Shown here: piece by piece, positions 1 through 9,199 of the stretch
How positions within the stretch are numbered: the first letter of the stretch is position 1
Layout: each line of letters starts with the position of its first letter
Origin: Flavobacterium sp. M31R6
Lineage (GTDB): Bacteria > Bacteroidota > Bacteroidia > Flavobacteriales > Flavobacteriaceae
Assembly: GCF_013284035.1 (NCBI RefSeq)
Contig: NZ_CP054141.1
Span: 3,534,001 to 3,598,000, forward strand
DNA: 64,000 nt
Direction: 5' to 3'
Notes under the pieces: model-generated
The model's database searches: none
The model's input: only the letters and a program-made list of their open reading frames with translations
What the model was told of the DNA's origin: nothing
Program-made: the position numbers and the translations under genes

Positions 1-1814
1 TTGTTTTTTTCGTCTGACAAAATACCTTGGACACCCATAGAGGGCAAACCATCTTTGGTACTATATGTTATAATTTTTCCTGTTTTGATATTGTATCTGC
101 TAAGACCACCACCCCAAGTCCCAACCCAAACTATTCCTTCTTTATCAACGTAAAGCGAATTGATGTCTTGCGATTTTAAAACATCACCTTTCTTCTTATC
201 AAATGCATGTCTTACTATTTTATCGGTATCATAATTATATAGAAATAATCCATTATTGGAAAGTAACCATATTCCCTGACCAGGGCTCTCATAAATATTG
301 GCTACATCATTACTGTTATTACCAGATCCAAACGTCTTTGACAAATCAAAATGAATAAATACATGGCTATTTTTAGCTTTTAAAAAAACACCATTAACCG
401 TGCAATACCATTGATTTCCCCTACTATCATTAAATAGACTGTAAATATGAAGCTTATACATTCTAGGATCCAGAATAGCTTTTTTACAAGTCTTTGTACT
501 TGTATTAAAAAGAAAAAAACCAAGGTTCGTTTGGAAGAGAATTTCATCGGGAGAATTTAAACCAATACCAAAAAACCAAATTACCCCTGATTGTATTTTC
601 GAAATCGGATAAGGTGTTACAGAATTGGTAACAGGATCAAAAAAATTAAAACCCCCATCGTTAGTCATCCAAATTTTACCATCCCCACTTTCAAATATTT
701 TATTGACCCAGCCTTGAGTAATGGATTTTTTTTCATTTTTTTTATAGACATAGGATTTCAACACAACTCGATTAGTATATCTAAGTAATCCCTGAGCTTC
801 TGTTCCGATCCAAAGATTATCGAAAGAATCCAAATGGAGACAAGTAAGAACATTTTTTGTCAATCTTTGATTTTGATCTTCATTCAACACTTCAAATTGC
901 TCTTTTTTCAGATCAAAATATATTAAACCATAAGTAGTACCTAACCAGATATTCCCTTTTGAATCAAACTCTATTTCAGTAATAAAAAAATCATTATTCT
1001 TAATGAATGGTGCTTTAAAAGGATAGGATTTCACTTTACCTGTATTGGGATTCCAGACACTCAGAACTGAATAGACTTCACTACTTGAACTCATCCAGAC
1101 ATTCCCTTTATCATCGCATTTAATTGTGCTATAGTATTGATTACTCAGATACTCGGGTATTGGCCACTTCGCTTTATGAATATTTTTATTTTTGTCAATC
1201 CTAAAAAAACCATTATCCGCAAATACCCAGATATTGTCCAAATGGTCTGTAGCAGCTTTATAAACATTTTTTATTTCTTGATCATTGGGTGAATCAAAAC
1301 GTTTGAGTGCATTACTTTTTTCATCTTTATAGAAAAGAGCATGAGTAGATTTTAAACCAACAAAAGAATCCACTCCAAAATAAATCCGCCCTCTCGAATC
1401 CCCATTTATAGTCATTATAGAGGGTTGTGAACCCAAAGGAAAATCCGTTAGCTTTAAAAAATCATAGTTTTTGAATGTTTTTGTAACGGGATTATATTCA
1501 CTGAGTAGCTCTGTGCAGCCAATCCAAATATGGCCATCCTGAGCTTCAAAAAGTTTTTTGGTTAAAATGCTGCCCATTTTTTTGGGATCTTTGGGATCTA
1601 CATCATAATGTTTAAATTCATATCCATCATATTGCACAAGTCCATTACTGGTTGTTATCCAGACTATCCCTTGCTTGTCAGTGATAATATCGGTGATAAA
1701 AGTGCCTCCCAAATCAGGATAAGCAGTGAAATTACTGGAAATAAGTTGTGCGGAAACTGAGGAATAAAATACCTGAAAACTGACTAATAAGATGATAAAA
1801 AAGTGCTTTTTCAT
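1..1814 (-). CDS. Two-component-regulator-type beta-propeller protein, 3' end outside window
   Basis: The frame is open from an ATG at 1814 to the window edge (604 codons), so the C-terminus is missing. The first ~24 residues are a signal peptide ending in an Ala-Gln cleavage region. The rest is a chain of propeller blades with the recurring pattern D-x-x-G-x-[IV]-W-[IVM]-G/T-T, for example QGIVWITTSNGL, DGHIWIGC, KGNIWLGTTYGL, DNLWIGTEAQGL and EGIVWVGTWGGG. Such blades form the periplasmic sensor of hybrid histidine kinases and of LuxR-type regulators in Bacteroidota. The missing part probably holds a Y_Y_Y domain, a membrane segment and an output domain. The ligand is unknown. It could instead be a standalone propeller protein. 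Confidence 0.85.
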   Translation of the reverse strand, partial: MKKHFFIILLVSFQVFYSSVSAQLISSNFTAYPDLGGTFITDIITDKQGIVWITTSNGLVQYDGYEFKHYDVDPKDPKKMGSILTKKLFEAQDGHIWIGCTELLSEYNPVTKTFKNYDFLKLTDFPLGSQPSIMTINGDSRGRIYFGVDSFVGLKSTHALFYKDEKSNALKRFDSPNDQEIKNVYKAATDHLDNIWVFADNGFFRIDKNKNIHKAKWPIPEYLSNQYYSTIKCDDKGNVWMSSSSEVYSVLSVWNPNTGKVKSYPFKAPFIKNNDFFITEIEFDSKGNIWLGTTYGLIYFDLKKEQFEVLNEDQNQRLTKNVLTCLHLDSFDNLWIGTEAQGLLRYTNRVVLKSYVYKKNEKKSITQGWVNKIFESGDGKIWMTNDGGFNFFDPVTNSVTPYPISKIQSGVIWFFGIGLNSPDEILFQTNLGFFLFNTSTKTCKKAILDPRMYKLHIYSLFNDSRGNQWYCTVNGVFLKAKNSHVFIHFDLSKTFGSGNNSNDVANIYESPGQGIWLLSNNGLFLYNYDTDKIVRHAFDKKKGDVLKSQDINSLYVDKEGIVWVGTWGGGLSRYNIKTGKIITYSTKDGLPSMGVQGILSDEKN

Positions 1815-2142
1815 AATCCAGCTATTTTTATTAATTTGTTTGAGTACAACCTCACTTACTAAATCTTCTTAGGCCTCTTTTTTCGATTATCAACATCTTT
1901 GCTTATTATGGCATAAGCCTAAGACATTCGAAAACCGATATTTTGCAGGATAGATTGGGTACCAAAAAATAAAAAAACTTAACTAAATCTATATCAACAG
2001 ATTAAACGTCTTAAAATTACATAAAAATTAACAAACTTATTACTCCATTTTCAATTTTAAATGCAAACACGCTTATAAAGAGGAATTTCAGTACAGTACA
2101 AAAAATTAGATTATTGAATCAAATGAGTTCCATTTAATCCAC
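1815..2142. other. Intergenic stretch without recognised gene
   Basis: AT-rich spacer between the propeller gene start and the terminator of the cytochrome c gene. No convincing open frame and no clear TAnnTTTG promoter for the propeller gene were found. It presumably holds that gene's regulatory region. Confidence 0.5.
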
Positions 2143-2183
2143 AAAAAAAACCGTCACCTCTTAAGTATAAGTGGCGGCGGTTT
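2143..2183 (-). terminator. Intrinsic terminator of the cytochrome c gene
   Basis: On the minus strand a GC-rich stem (AAACCGCCGCCAC pairing with GTGACGGTTT, with a small bulge) is followed by a run of eight T. It lies about 40 bp past the stop of the cytochrome c gene. Confidence 0.8.
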
Positions 2184-2220
2184 CCCTTAAAAAAAAATTT
2201 ATTTCTTTACTAATTCAAAA

Positions 2221-2622
2221 CTATTTTTTTTCTAATTCTCGTATATAGTTGACCAATTTCCATCGTTGGTCGTCTGTTAAAAGTTCAAAGTAAGTAGCCA
2301 TTGGAGCTTTCCCGTTGGTTATCTTCCAAAAAATAGCACCATCGGGTTGGTTTTTTACATTCAGAGCTAAAAAATTCGCAGGATGGGGTTGCAAAGTAAG
2401 TCCTGCTTCTCCATTTCCTTGTCCTTTTACACCATGGCATAATACACACATCTGATTGAATATTTCTTTTCCTTCATCGGTTGCCTTCTGATTTCCTACA
2501 AATGGATTTTTCAATGAGTTAGAATATTCTGGTGCAACCCAGCTTATTTCTTGCGCAATACATTTTGTCCCTGACACAATTAGTAAAGCTAATACTACGA
2601 AAATTTTGAATGCTACTTTCAT
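2221..2622 (-). CDS. Small secreted class I cytochrome c
   Basis: The 133-residue protein has a signal peptide of about 23 residues ending in CIAQ and one haem-binding motif CVLCH at about residue 59. The flanking sequence G-x-G-N-G-E-A-G and the later P-M-A-T-Y, whose Met is the likely axial ligand, fit a cbb3-like class I cytochrome c domain. It is expected to act as a periplasmic or membrane-attached electron carrier. It is monocistronic, with its own -7 box and terminator, and the neighbouring M1 peptidase gives no clue to its redox partner. Confidence 0.88.
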   Translation of the reverse strand: MKVAFKIFVVLALLIVSGTKCIAQEISWVAPEYSNSLKNPFVGNQKATDEGKEIFNQMCVLCHGVKGQGNGEAGLTLQPHPANFLALNVKNQPDGAIFWKITNGKAPMATYFELLTDDQRWKLVNYIRELEKK

Positions 2623-2647
2623 GGCTTTGTGCTATTAAATTATACGT

Positions 2648-2655
2648 CAAATTTA
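2648..2655 (-). promoter_or_regulatory. -7 element of the cytochrome c gene
   Basis: The minus strand reads TAAATTTG, matching TAnnTTTG, about 25 bp before the ATG. No convincing -33 TTG was seen at the usual distance. Confidence 0.55.
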
Positions 2656-2763
2656 AGAAAACGTTGTAGCAATAAAGCTGACATTTATCATGAAATCAGC
2701 ACTTTTTTAAGTAAAAAGCAGAATAATTAGAAAAAATTAATAAATATCAGATATAATCAAAAT

Positions 2764-4650
2764 TTACTGATTATTCCATAAATTATTTAACGGAGTAGCA
2801 TCCATAAATATACCATTATCAATAGAAATTGATTTTATTGTTTTATTTGATTTTAAAGAAATTACTGTATTTTTTTGATTCGCTTGCCAAATGGCAGGGT
2901 TTTGATGTAAAACCTCTTTTGTATCATCCTTATACACAACAACAACATCAAAAGGAATGGCAAAACCACCTACATTTTTAACCCAAATTGTATTTTTTGA
3001 ATTACCATTTTCCACTTTTTCAATCATTAAATCAATGTAGTTATTGGTAAAAAACCAATTGTTGAAAAACCAATTTAAATTTTTACCTGAACTAGTATTT
3101 ATACAGTTGAAAAAGTCCCAAGGAATTGGATGTTTCCCATTCCATGTATCCATATAAAAATGCAGTGATTTTTTAAATTGCTCGTCTCCAAGCATGTCTT
3201 TCAAGGCCAGATAAGAAAGGGAAGCTTTACCGTATGAATTATTGCCGTAACCTGCATCCGATACTTGAGTTGACATCGAAATTATAGGCTGATCCTCCTC
3301 TGTTGAAGAATCATTGATGTAATAATTGACTCTGAACTCCTTATAAAATTTATCAGCTGCCTCTTTACCATGTTCAGCTATACCAATCAAATATTCAAAA
3401 GTAGTAGCCCAACCTTCGTCCATAAAAGCATATCGGGTTTCGTTTATTCCCATATAAAAAGGAAAATAGGTATGCGCGATTTCATGATCCTGAACCAATT
3501 GTGCAAAAACGGCATCTCCCGTTTGAGAATCATTAACCATCATAGGATACTCCATATCGGCAAATCCCTGAAAAGCGGTCATCTTAGAGAACGGATACGG
3601 CACACCAGGCCAATTATTGGAGAACCAAGACAACGCATAATTGTTATTTTTAACAGAGTTTATAAAATCGGTTCCTTTTACTAAATCATAAGCGGCTTGA
3701 GTACTGGTTCTACGATTGGTTTTGGTATCTACGATAACACTTCCGGCATCCCATACATAATGATTGCTTAAAGCAAAACAAACATCGGTAATGTTGTTAG
3801 CCTGAAATTTCCAGCTGTTCCAATCTTTCTGTTGAGTTACACGTCCTTCACTCATTTCTTTGTCATTGGCTACATGTATTACCTCATCTGTTGTGTATGA
3901 TTTTTTTAAACGGGCAGCAAACTCAGGTTGCAAAACTTCGTCTGGGTTCAATAAATCACCTGTTCCATAAACAACATAATTTTTGGGTGCTTTTACCGTA
4001 TAGGTATAGTCATTAAAGTCATTATAAAACTCTTGACGGTCAGTATGGGGCAATCTATCCCATCTATTGTAATCATCAAAAACAGATACTCTAGGATAGC
4101 TGTAAGCAACATAAAAAGTAGTTTCGTCAATTTGTCCCTCTCTACCGCTTTCTTTAGACAAAGGGTAATTCCATTCAATTTCAAGAGTTGCTTTGGATTT
4201 TGGAAGAATAGGCTTTTTCATCTTTACATTACCTACCGTTCCCCATTTTCTGGCATCTTCCTTATAAACTTCTCCATTTATTTTTAAAGAAGTAATCGTT
4301 AGTCCATTTGATAAAAAATCATCACTTACATTACCACTTCTGGGAGAAGACGGTTTGTGCAAATTATTTACAAAACGTATTGGCATATTCTTCAAAGTGT
4401 CCGTACTGTTATTTTCATACACAATAGTTTCTATTCCGCTTACTATTTTGGTAGTGGCGTCTACCGTAATATCCATGGTGTATTTACCGTGATTCTGCCA
4501 ATAGTTTTTGCCAGGCAAACCATCCATAGAGCGGGTTCCTTTTGCATAAGCATCTTTGATGTTTCTAGGCATATAAAGTTCTTGTGCAAAACCGCTTTGC
4601 GCAAGAAATAGAAATGCTAATAATAATTTTAAGAAGGTTGGTTTTTTCAT
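2764..4650 (-). CDS. M1 family zinc aminopeptidase, secreted
   Basis: The 628-residue protein starts with a signal peptide (residues 1-23). It carries the zinc motif HEIAH at 389-393 with the third ligand Glu at about 412 in DEGWATTFEY. The upstream GFADMEYPM stretch is in the position of the family's GAMEN exopeptidase loop but differs from it. The N-terminal ~250 residues fit the beta-rich M1 domain. A periplasmic or surface aminopeptidase that trims peptides is expected. The gene is separate, with spacers on both sides. The altered GAMEN loop leaves the exact specificity open. Confidence 0.88.
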   Translation of the reverse strand: MKKPTFLKLLLAFLFLAQSGFAQELYMPRNIKDAYAKGTRSMDGLPGKNYWQNHGKYTMDITVDATTKIVSGIETIVYENNSTDTLKNMPIRFVNNLHKPSSPRSGNVSDDFLSNGLTITSLKINGEVYKEDARKWGTVGNVKMKKPILPKSKATLEIEWNYPLSKESGREGQIDETTFYVAYSYPRVSVFDDYNRWDRLPHTDRQEFYNDFNDYTYTVKAPKNYVVYGTGDLLNPDEVLQPEFAARLKKSYTTDEVIHVANDKEMSEGRVTQQKDWNSWKFQANNITDVCFALSNHYVWDAGSVIVDTKTNRRTSTQAAYDLVKGTDFINSVKNNNYALSWFSNNWPGVPYPFSKMTAFQGFADMEYPMMVNDSQTGDAVFAQLVQDHEIAHTYFPFYMGINETRYAFMDEGWATTFEYLIGIAEHGKEAADKFYKEFRVNYYINDSSTEEDQPIISMSTQVSDAGYGNNSYGKASLSYLALKDMLGDEQFKKSLHFYMDTWNGKHPIPWDFFNCINTSSGKNLNWFFNNWFFTNNYIDLMIEKVENGNSKNTIWVKNVGGFAIPFDVVVVYKDDTKEVLHQNPAIWQANQKNTVISLKSNKTIKSISIDNGIFMDATPLNNLWNNQ

Positions 4651-4753
4651 TTTTAGATTTTTGGTTTTGATGATTATTACAAATAATAACCAATAAGTCT
4701 AAAAATAAAGATTTTTGTAACAAATTTTTAAAGATTTTTTACCTCATTCGCCA

Positions 4754-5002
4754 TTACAAATGATAAAACGCTTTTATCAAAAAGTTTATCAGTAAATACA
4801 AAATAGTAGCTACTAAAGCAAATGCTATAATAAAAGTGATAATATTAATTACAATATTAGGAATAAAGCTCAGTTTGGCATGCATATAATAAGGTTCACT
4901 ATGCAAACGTTCATGAATACTTTTGGCTGCTATTTTTATTTTTCTTTTGATGGCAATTATTTTTAAAAATTTATAAGCAAGAGTTAAACTGCAGTTATCC
5001 AA
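4754..5002 (-). CDS. Possible small membrane protein
   Basis: This 82-codon frame has a basic N-terminal half and one long hydrophobic stretch at about residues 48-75 (IVINIITFIIAFALVATIL), so it could be a single-pass inner-membrane protein. It lies upstream of the M1 peptidase on the same strand. I recognise no family. The start is uncertain, because an inner Met near residue 40 would leave only the hydrophobic part. It may be a chance frame in AT-rich DNA. Confidence 0.35.
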   Translation of the reverse strand: MDNCSLTLAYKFLKIIAIKRKIKIAAKSIHERLHSEPYYMHAKLSFIPNIVINIITFIIAFALVATILYLLINFLIKAFYHL

Positions 5003-5118
5003 TAATCCACATTAAAAAATAGCATGTGTCTATTTATACAAATATAAACAATTTAAAGCCAAATTTTATAGACCATTATAAAACAAACAATTACAATAAC
5101 ACCATTCTCTTTTACGCT

Positions 5119-5157
5119 AAAAAAAAACGCCTCATTCCAAAAAATGAGACGCTTTTT
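5119..5157 (-). terminator. Intrinsic terminator of gapN
   Basis: The minus strand reads a stem GCGTCTCATT / AATGAGGCG with a short loop and then a long T run, 20 bp after the stop codon. T and A runs on both sides make it potentially bidirectional. Confidence 0.8.
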
Positions 5158-5175
5158 AAATTGTATAAAAATTGA

Positions 5176-6756
5176 TTACAAAATATAATCGGTATTGATG
5201 AAATTAGATTCTTTGCTATTCAACAATTCCTGCAAAATTTCATTGTTGTAGGCATTGTCTTTTGAAGCCACAAAAGTTCTAATTGAAAATGAACGTAAAG
5301 CATCATGAATACTCAATGTCCCAAAAGCGGAATCTTTTCTTCCTGTAAATGGAAAAACGTCTGGACCTCTCTGGCAGGAACTGTTCAAGTTTACTCTACA
5401 AACCAAATTCACCAAAGTATCGATAAGCGGCGCAATGGTTTTAATATTTTTACCGAACAAACTCACTTGTTGACCATAATTAGATTCGGCCATATCGTTT
5501 AATGGTTCTTGGATATCTTTGAAAGTCAAAACAGGTACCACTGGACCAAATTGTTCTTCATGATACACTCTCATCTCTTTATTTATAGGAAACAAAATGG
5601 CTGGGAATATAAAATTATCCGTGTGTTTCCCTCCTTTTGCATTAATCACTTTTGCACCTTTACTGGTAGCATCATCAATCAATTCCTGGATATAAGCCGG
5701 TTTTTCAGTTTCTGGAAGTGGAGTCAATGACACTCCTTTTTCCCAAGGATTTCCAAAAGCAAGAGCATCTACTTTTTCGGCAAAACGTTTGTTGAATTCA
5801 GCAGCTATATTTTCGTGTACATATATAATTTTCAATGCAGTACATCTTTGACCATTAAAAGATAAAGTTCCTGCAATACATTCTTGAATTGTCAAGTCCA
5901 AATCGGCATCCGGTAGAATAATCGCTGGATTCTTCGCTTCTAAACCTAATACCAAACGCAATCTGTTTTTGTTTGGATGTTGGTCTTGCAAAGCAATCGC
6001 CGATTTACTATTTCCAATCAAGGCCAAAATATCGATTTTTCCAGATTTCATTATTGGCGAAGCGATTTCACGCCCTCTACCATAAACAATGCTGATTACT
6101 CCTTTTGGGAAACTGCTTCTGAAAGCTTCCAACAATGGAGAAATTAATAGAACTCCATGTTTTGCCGGTTTGAAAATTACGGGATTCCCCATAATCAAAG
6201 CAGGAATAAGCAATGTAAAAGTTTCATTCAATGGATAATTGTACGGTCCAAGGCACAGCACCACTCCAATAGGTCCTCTACGCACCATCGCATTTATACC
6301 TTGCACTTTAGAAAAATGAGCCGAACGACTGTTCAATTCTTTATAGCTTTCGATAGTGTCTATAATATACTCTACCGTTCTGTCAAATTCTTTTTCGGAG
6401 TCACCAAGTGTTTTTCCAATTTCCCACATCAAAAGTTTTACCACTTCGGTACGGGTTTCTTTCATTTGGGCAACAAACTTTTCCATACACTTAATACGGT
6501 CAACAACTTTCATCGTTGGCCATAAACCTTGTCCGTTATTGAAAGCAGCTTTTGCAGACTCTGCCACTTCTAGCGCTTCTGCTTCTCCCATATAAGGAAT
6601 TGAACCTAATAGAGTTGGTTCATATTTTTCGGTTGAAGAAATTGTAGAATAAACTTCAGTTGTTTTTCCTGTCCATTTTTTCAATTTTCCATTTACCAAA
6701 TAAGTATCTTGAATAAGTGGTGCTGTAATTTGAAATTCTTGAGGTATTGTATTCAT
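5176..6756 (-). CDS. gapN: NADP-dependent non-phosphorylating glyceraldehyde-3-phosphate dehydrogenase
   Basis: The 526-residue protein belongs to the aldehyde dehydrogenase superfamily. The oxyanion-hole Asn is in GPYNYPLNE, the general base Glu in [10 protein letters not shown] and the catalytic Cys in [10 protein letters not shown]. The late block [20 protein letters not shown] is the substrate-binding stretch seen in GapN enzymes, which oxidise glyceraldehyde-3-phosphate to 3-phosphoglycerate with NADPH formation. The protein is somewhat longer than typical GapN (~475-500). It stands alone between two terminators. Assignment to GapN rather than another ALDH rests on the C-terminal block. 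Confidence 0.85.
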   Translation of the reverse strand: MNTIPQEFQITAPLIQDTYLVNGKLKKWTGKTTEVYSTISSTEKYEPTLLGSIPYMGEAEALEVAESAKAAFNNGQGLWPTMKVVDRIKCMEKFVAQMKETRTEVVKLLMWEIGKTLGDSEKEFDRTVEYIIDTIESYKELNSRSAHFSKVQGINAMVRRGPIGVVLCLGPYNYPLNETFTLLIPALIMGNPVIFKPAKHGVLLISPLLEAFRSSFPKGVISIVYGRGREIASPIMKSGKIDILALIGNSKSAIALQDQHPNKNRLRLVLGLEAKNPAIILPDADLDLTIQECIAGTLSFNGQRCTALKIIYVHENIAAEFNKRFAEKVDALAFGNPWEKGVSLTPLPETEKPAYIQELIDDATSKGAKVINAKGGKHTDNFIFPAILFPINKEMRVYHEEQFGPVVPVLTFKDIQEPLNDMAESNYGQQVSLFGKNIKTIAPLIDTLVNLVCRVNLNSSCQRGPDVFPFTGRKDSAFGTLSIHDALRSFSIRTFVASKDNAYNNEILQELLNSKESNFINTDYIL

Positions 6757-6791
6757 TCTGTGGTTATTTTGGTTGTTTTTTTAATAGATTT

Positions 6792-6818
6792 AAAAAAGAG
6801 GCTGAAGCCTCTTTTTTG
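6792..6818 (-). terminator. Intrinsic terminator of the rhodanese gene
   Basis: A perfect stem AAAAAGAGGC / GCCTCTTTTT with a tiny loop is flanked by A and T runs, so it can act in both directions. It lies 15 bp after the rhodanese stop codon. Confidence 0.8.
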
Positions 6819-6832
6819 TATTGTTTGTGATA

Positions 6833-7138
6833 TTATACTATATCACCATTCCATTCTATGATACCACCAAGTAAATTATAGGCATTTTCTATCCCTAACT
6901 CGTTCATGATTTCACATGCTTTTGCACTTCTCATTCCTGAGCGGCAGTATACATAATAATTTTTGCTTTTATCCAACGCTGCAATAGCATCTATAAATTC
7001 CTGTCCTTTATGAATATCGATATTAATAGAACCTTCAATTATACCTTGATCGCATTCGTCTTCAGTTCTTACATCTAATATTACTGCATTTTCATCGGCT
7101 TCAAATTGAGAAACCCATTGCTCTTGTGTCAAATTCAT
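6833..7138 (-). CDS. Single-domain rhodanese-like sulfurtransferase
   Basis: The start was placed at 7138 (MNLTQEQW), which fits the domain boundary better than an in-frame codon 48 bp upstream. This gives a 101-residue cytoplasmic protein. The active-site loop is YCRSGMRSA with the persulfide-carrying Cys, after the conserved VILDVRTEDE and before LLGGIIEW. It should pass sulfane sulfur between low-molecular-weight or protein thiols. It is transcribed away from the Crp/Fnr and persulfide dioxygenase genes but lies next to them, which fits a sulfur-handling neighbourhood. No GTGAC-N4-GTTAC box was seen in its promoter. Confidence 0.88.
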   Translation of the reverse strand: MNLTQEQWVSQFEADENAVILDVRTEDECDQGIIEGSINIDIHKGQEFIDAIAALDKSKNYYVYCRSGMRSAKACEIMNELGIENAYNLLGGIIEWNGDIV

Positions 7139-7418
7139 AATATTTATTTTTTCGTAAAAATACAAGATTTTCCTCAAACAATACACCCCTTTTTTGTGAA
7201 TTAATCAATAAACTAAAGAAAACGTTTTCGTAAAAATCAATATTCAACAAATGCAAACATCTGTTATTTATAGTTTAAAATCAGGACTTAATTATCCGAT
7301 TCTTTTCTGTATTTCATAATTTATTACAGCTACTTCCCTTTTCATTTATCAAAGACTTCTCCTTTTTTATTACTTTTACAGTATTGGAATTAAAACTCAT
7401 TTCAAAATAAAAATAAAA

Positions 7419-8045
7419 ATGCCAGAGCAGCTCAAAAAAACATTCCCATCCTTTTCAAAAGAACTGATTCAAGATATAAAAGCAACTGAAATTATCAAAA
7501 ATTTCAATTCGGGTGAAGTCATCATGCGTACTGGACAATATATCAAAAACACAATTCTGGTAACCAAGGGAACCATCAAAGTCTATCGTGAAGATGACGA
7601 TGGTGGTGAATTTTTTATGTATTATTTACAGCCCGGACAAGCCTGTGCCTTATCTATGGTTTGTGCAGCTAAGAATGAAAAAAGCCAAATTATGGCTAAA
7701 GTGGTTGATGATGCCGAAGTAGTTATGGTTCCGTTGTCGCTTATGGACAAATGGATGATGCAGCATCGGTCTTGGTATGAATTTGTCATTGGCACTTATC
7801 GAAATCGTTTTGAAGAAGTACTGGAAGTTATAGACAGTATTGCATTTAGAGCTATGGATGAACGTCTGGAGTTTTACCTTAAACGACAGGTTGAAGCTTG
7901 TGGTTGCAAAGAACTTAAACTTTCCCATCAAGAAATCGGTTCTGATTTGAATACTTCCAGAGAAGTTATTTCGAGACTGCTCAAGAAAATGGAACAAAGA
8001 GGCTTGGTGGTTTTACATCGCAATCAGATTGAGATTTTGATGTAG
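7419..8045 (+). CDS. Crp/Fnr family transcription regulator, likely reactive-sulfur responsive
   Basis: The 208-residue protein has an N-terminal cyclic-nucleotide-binding-like beta roll (about 15-115), a dimer helix and a C-terminal winged helix (about 150-208). The recognition helix reads TSREVISRLLKK, with Arg181, Glu182 and Arg186 spaced like Arg180, Glu181 and Arg185 of E. coli CRP, which contact GTGA half-sites. Four cysteines occur, Cys76, Cys82, Cys161 and Cys163. They do not form the N-terminal FNR cluster motif but could sense persulfides. Three matching palindromes precede tauE, the persulfide dioxygenase operon and the RND operon. The role as their activator is inference. No such box was seen before its own gene. 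Confidence 0.9.
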   Translation: MPEQLKKTFPSFSKELIQDIKATEIIKNFNSGEVIMRTGQYIKNTILVTKGTIKVYREDDDGGEFFMYYLQPGQACALSMVCAAKNEKSQIMAKVVDDAEVVMVPLSLMDKWMMQHRSWYEFVIGTYRNRFEEVLEVIDSIAFRAMDERLEFYLKRQVEACGCKELKLSHQEIGSDLNTSREVISRLLKKMEQRGLVVLHRNQIEILM

Positions 8046-8059
8046 TTGTCAGTCTTCTG

Positions 8060-8146
8060 TTATGAGTTATCTGTTATGAGTTATCTGAAAACCGATAACT
8101 GAAAACCGATAACCGATAACCGATAACTGAAAACTGAAAACTTTTT
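8060..8146 (+). repeat. Short tandem degenerate repeats
   Basis: Units of the type GTTATGAGTTATCT and ACCGATAACTGAAA are repeated with variations. The stretch lies between the Crp/Fnr stop and the tauE promoter. It does not form a regular array with spacers. Confidence 0.7.
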
Positions 8147-8150
8147 AAAA

Positions 8151-8195
8151 AGTGACAAAAGTTACAGTTTACAAAAAATAGTCTTCGCATCTTTG
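8151..8195 (+). promoter_or_regulatory. CRP-like operator plus -7 box of tauE gene
   Basis: GTGACAAAAGTTAC at 8152-8165 is an imperfect palindrome centred at 8158.5. The -7 element CATCTTTG (one change from TAnnTTTG) is at 8188-8195, starting 29.5 bp from the centre. There is no good -33 TTG, as expected for an activator-dependent promoter. Start of translation follows 21 bp after the box. Confidence 0.7.
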
Positions 8196-8215
8196 CTCCA
8201 AACAAAATATAAAAC

Positions 8216-9004
8216 ATGGAATACTTCGGTTATTTGGCATCTGTCATAATAGGTCTCTCTTTAGGTTTAATAGGCGGTGGAGGTTCTATTTTGACTATTC
8301 CCATATTGGTTTATTTATTCAAAATAGACCCAAAATTGGCCACTAGTTACTCTTTATTTATCGTCGGAATTACGGCTTTGTCCGGATGTTACACTCATTA
8401 CCGAATGGGAAATCTCAAAATCAAATCGGCAATGTATTTTGCAGTTCCTTCTGTATTTTCAATATTGGTTATCCGAGAAGTAATCATTTTAAAGATTCCC
8501 AATATCATTTTTACGATAAATGATTTTCAGGTCACCAAGAACTTTCTGATTATGATCATTTTTGCAGTATTAATGATGGCGGCCTCATTTTCTATGATTA
8601 ATAAAACTAATTCTCAAATACAATCTACTGGTACCAATTATCTGCAATTGGCAATAATTGGTTCTGTAGTTGGAATTGTAACTGGTTTTTTAGGTGCTGG
8701 CGGAGGATTTTTAATTATTCCTGCTCTTTTATTTTTTGCCAATTTACCCATGAAACAGGCTGTTGGAACTTCATTATTAATTATTTTTGTTAATTCCTCC
8801 ATTGGTTTTATTGGCGATTTATATATTGGCACACCCATCGATTATCCTTTCTTATTAACTATTTCAGGCATGGCTTTTATCGGAATGATTATTGGCACAC
8901 AATTGTCTAAAAAAATAGACGGCGACAAACTAAAACCCATTTTCGGTTGGTTTATTTTGGTAATGGGAATTTATATTTTTGTTAAGGAATTTTTTGCTAT
9001 TTAG
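8216..9004 (+). CDS. TauE/SafE family sulfite or anion exporter
   Basis: The 262-residue integral membrane protein has two related halves, each opening with a glycine-rich loop in a hydrophobic helix (GLSLGLIGGGGSILTIPIL near the N-terminus and VTGFLGAGGGFLIIPALL near residue 160). This is the hallmark of the TauE/SafE family. Members export sulfite, sulfoacetate or related anions. Persulfide dioxygenases produce sulfite, and one is encoded just downstream, so sulfite is the likely substrate here. The gene has its own CRP-like promoter and is followed by a long inverted repeat rather than reading tightly into the next gene. Confidence 0.9.
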   Translation: MEYFGYLASVIIGLSLGLIGGGGSILTIPILVYLFKIDPKLATSYSLFIVGITALSGCYTHYRMGNLKIKSAMYFAVPSVFSILVIREVIILKIPNIIFTINDFQVTKNFLIMIIFAVLMMAASFSMINKTNSQIQSTGTNYLQLAIIGSVVGIVTGFLGAGGGFLIIPALLFFANLPMKQAVGTSLLIIFVNSSIGFIGDLYIGTPIDYPFLLTISGMAFIGMIIGTQLSKKIDGDKLKPIFGWFILVMGIYIFVKEFFAI

Positions 9005-9017
9005 AATATTCAAAGCT

Positions 9018-9108
9018 ACTAAGCCGATGAGATTCTAAGTTGCTGAGATTAAAAAAAGAAATATTCATCAAAATCTTAGAAACTTAGTGGCTTAGAATCT
9101 CAGTCACT
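9018..9108. repeat. Dispersed inverted repeat (TTAGAATCTTAG type)
   Basis: The two arms share a perfect GAGATTCTAAG / CTTAGAATCTC match and further partial pairing, separated by an A-rich loop. The right arm closely resembles 44789-44823 in the trp operon. It may act as a transcript end for the tauE gene. Confidence 0.7.
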
Positions 9109-9130
9109 CATTAAATTAAACTTACGTTAA

Positions 9131-9175
9131 AGTAATTTTTGTCACAGATAGTATCATAAAACAGAAGTAACTTTG
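9131..9175 (+). promoter_or_regulatory. CRP-like operator plus -7 box of the persulfide dioxygenase operon
   Basis: GTAATTTTTGTCAC at 9132-9145 is the tauE box read on the other strand with one substitution. Its centre is 9138.5. A perfect -7 element TAACTTTG is at 9168-9175, again starting 29.5 bp from the centre. No -33 TTG is present. The box lies across an upstream in-frame TTG, so translation must begin at the ATG at 9200. Confidence 0.75.
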
Positions 9176-9199
9176 TATCACATTAAAAATAAAAACACA

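Noticed and set aside
8060..8146. Possible CRISPR-like array
   Set aside because: Units are short, degenerate and contiguous, without spacers of regular length, and no cas gene is present.
8151..8166. FNR-type site (TTGAT-N4-ATCAA)
   Set aside because: The half-sites read GTGA/TTAC as in CRP sites, and the regulator lacks the N-terminal Fe-S cysteine pattern of FNR.
9173..9199. TTG start giving a nine-residue longer persulfide dioxygenase
   Set aside because: It overlaps the -7 promoter box TAACTTTG and would precede the transcription start.
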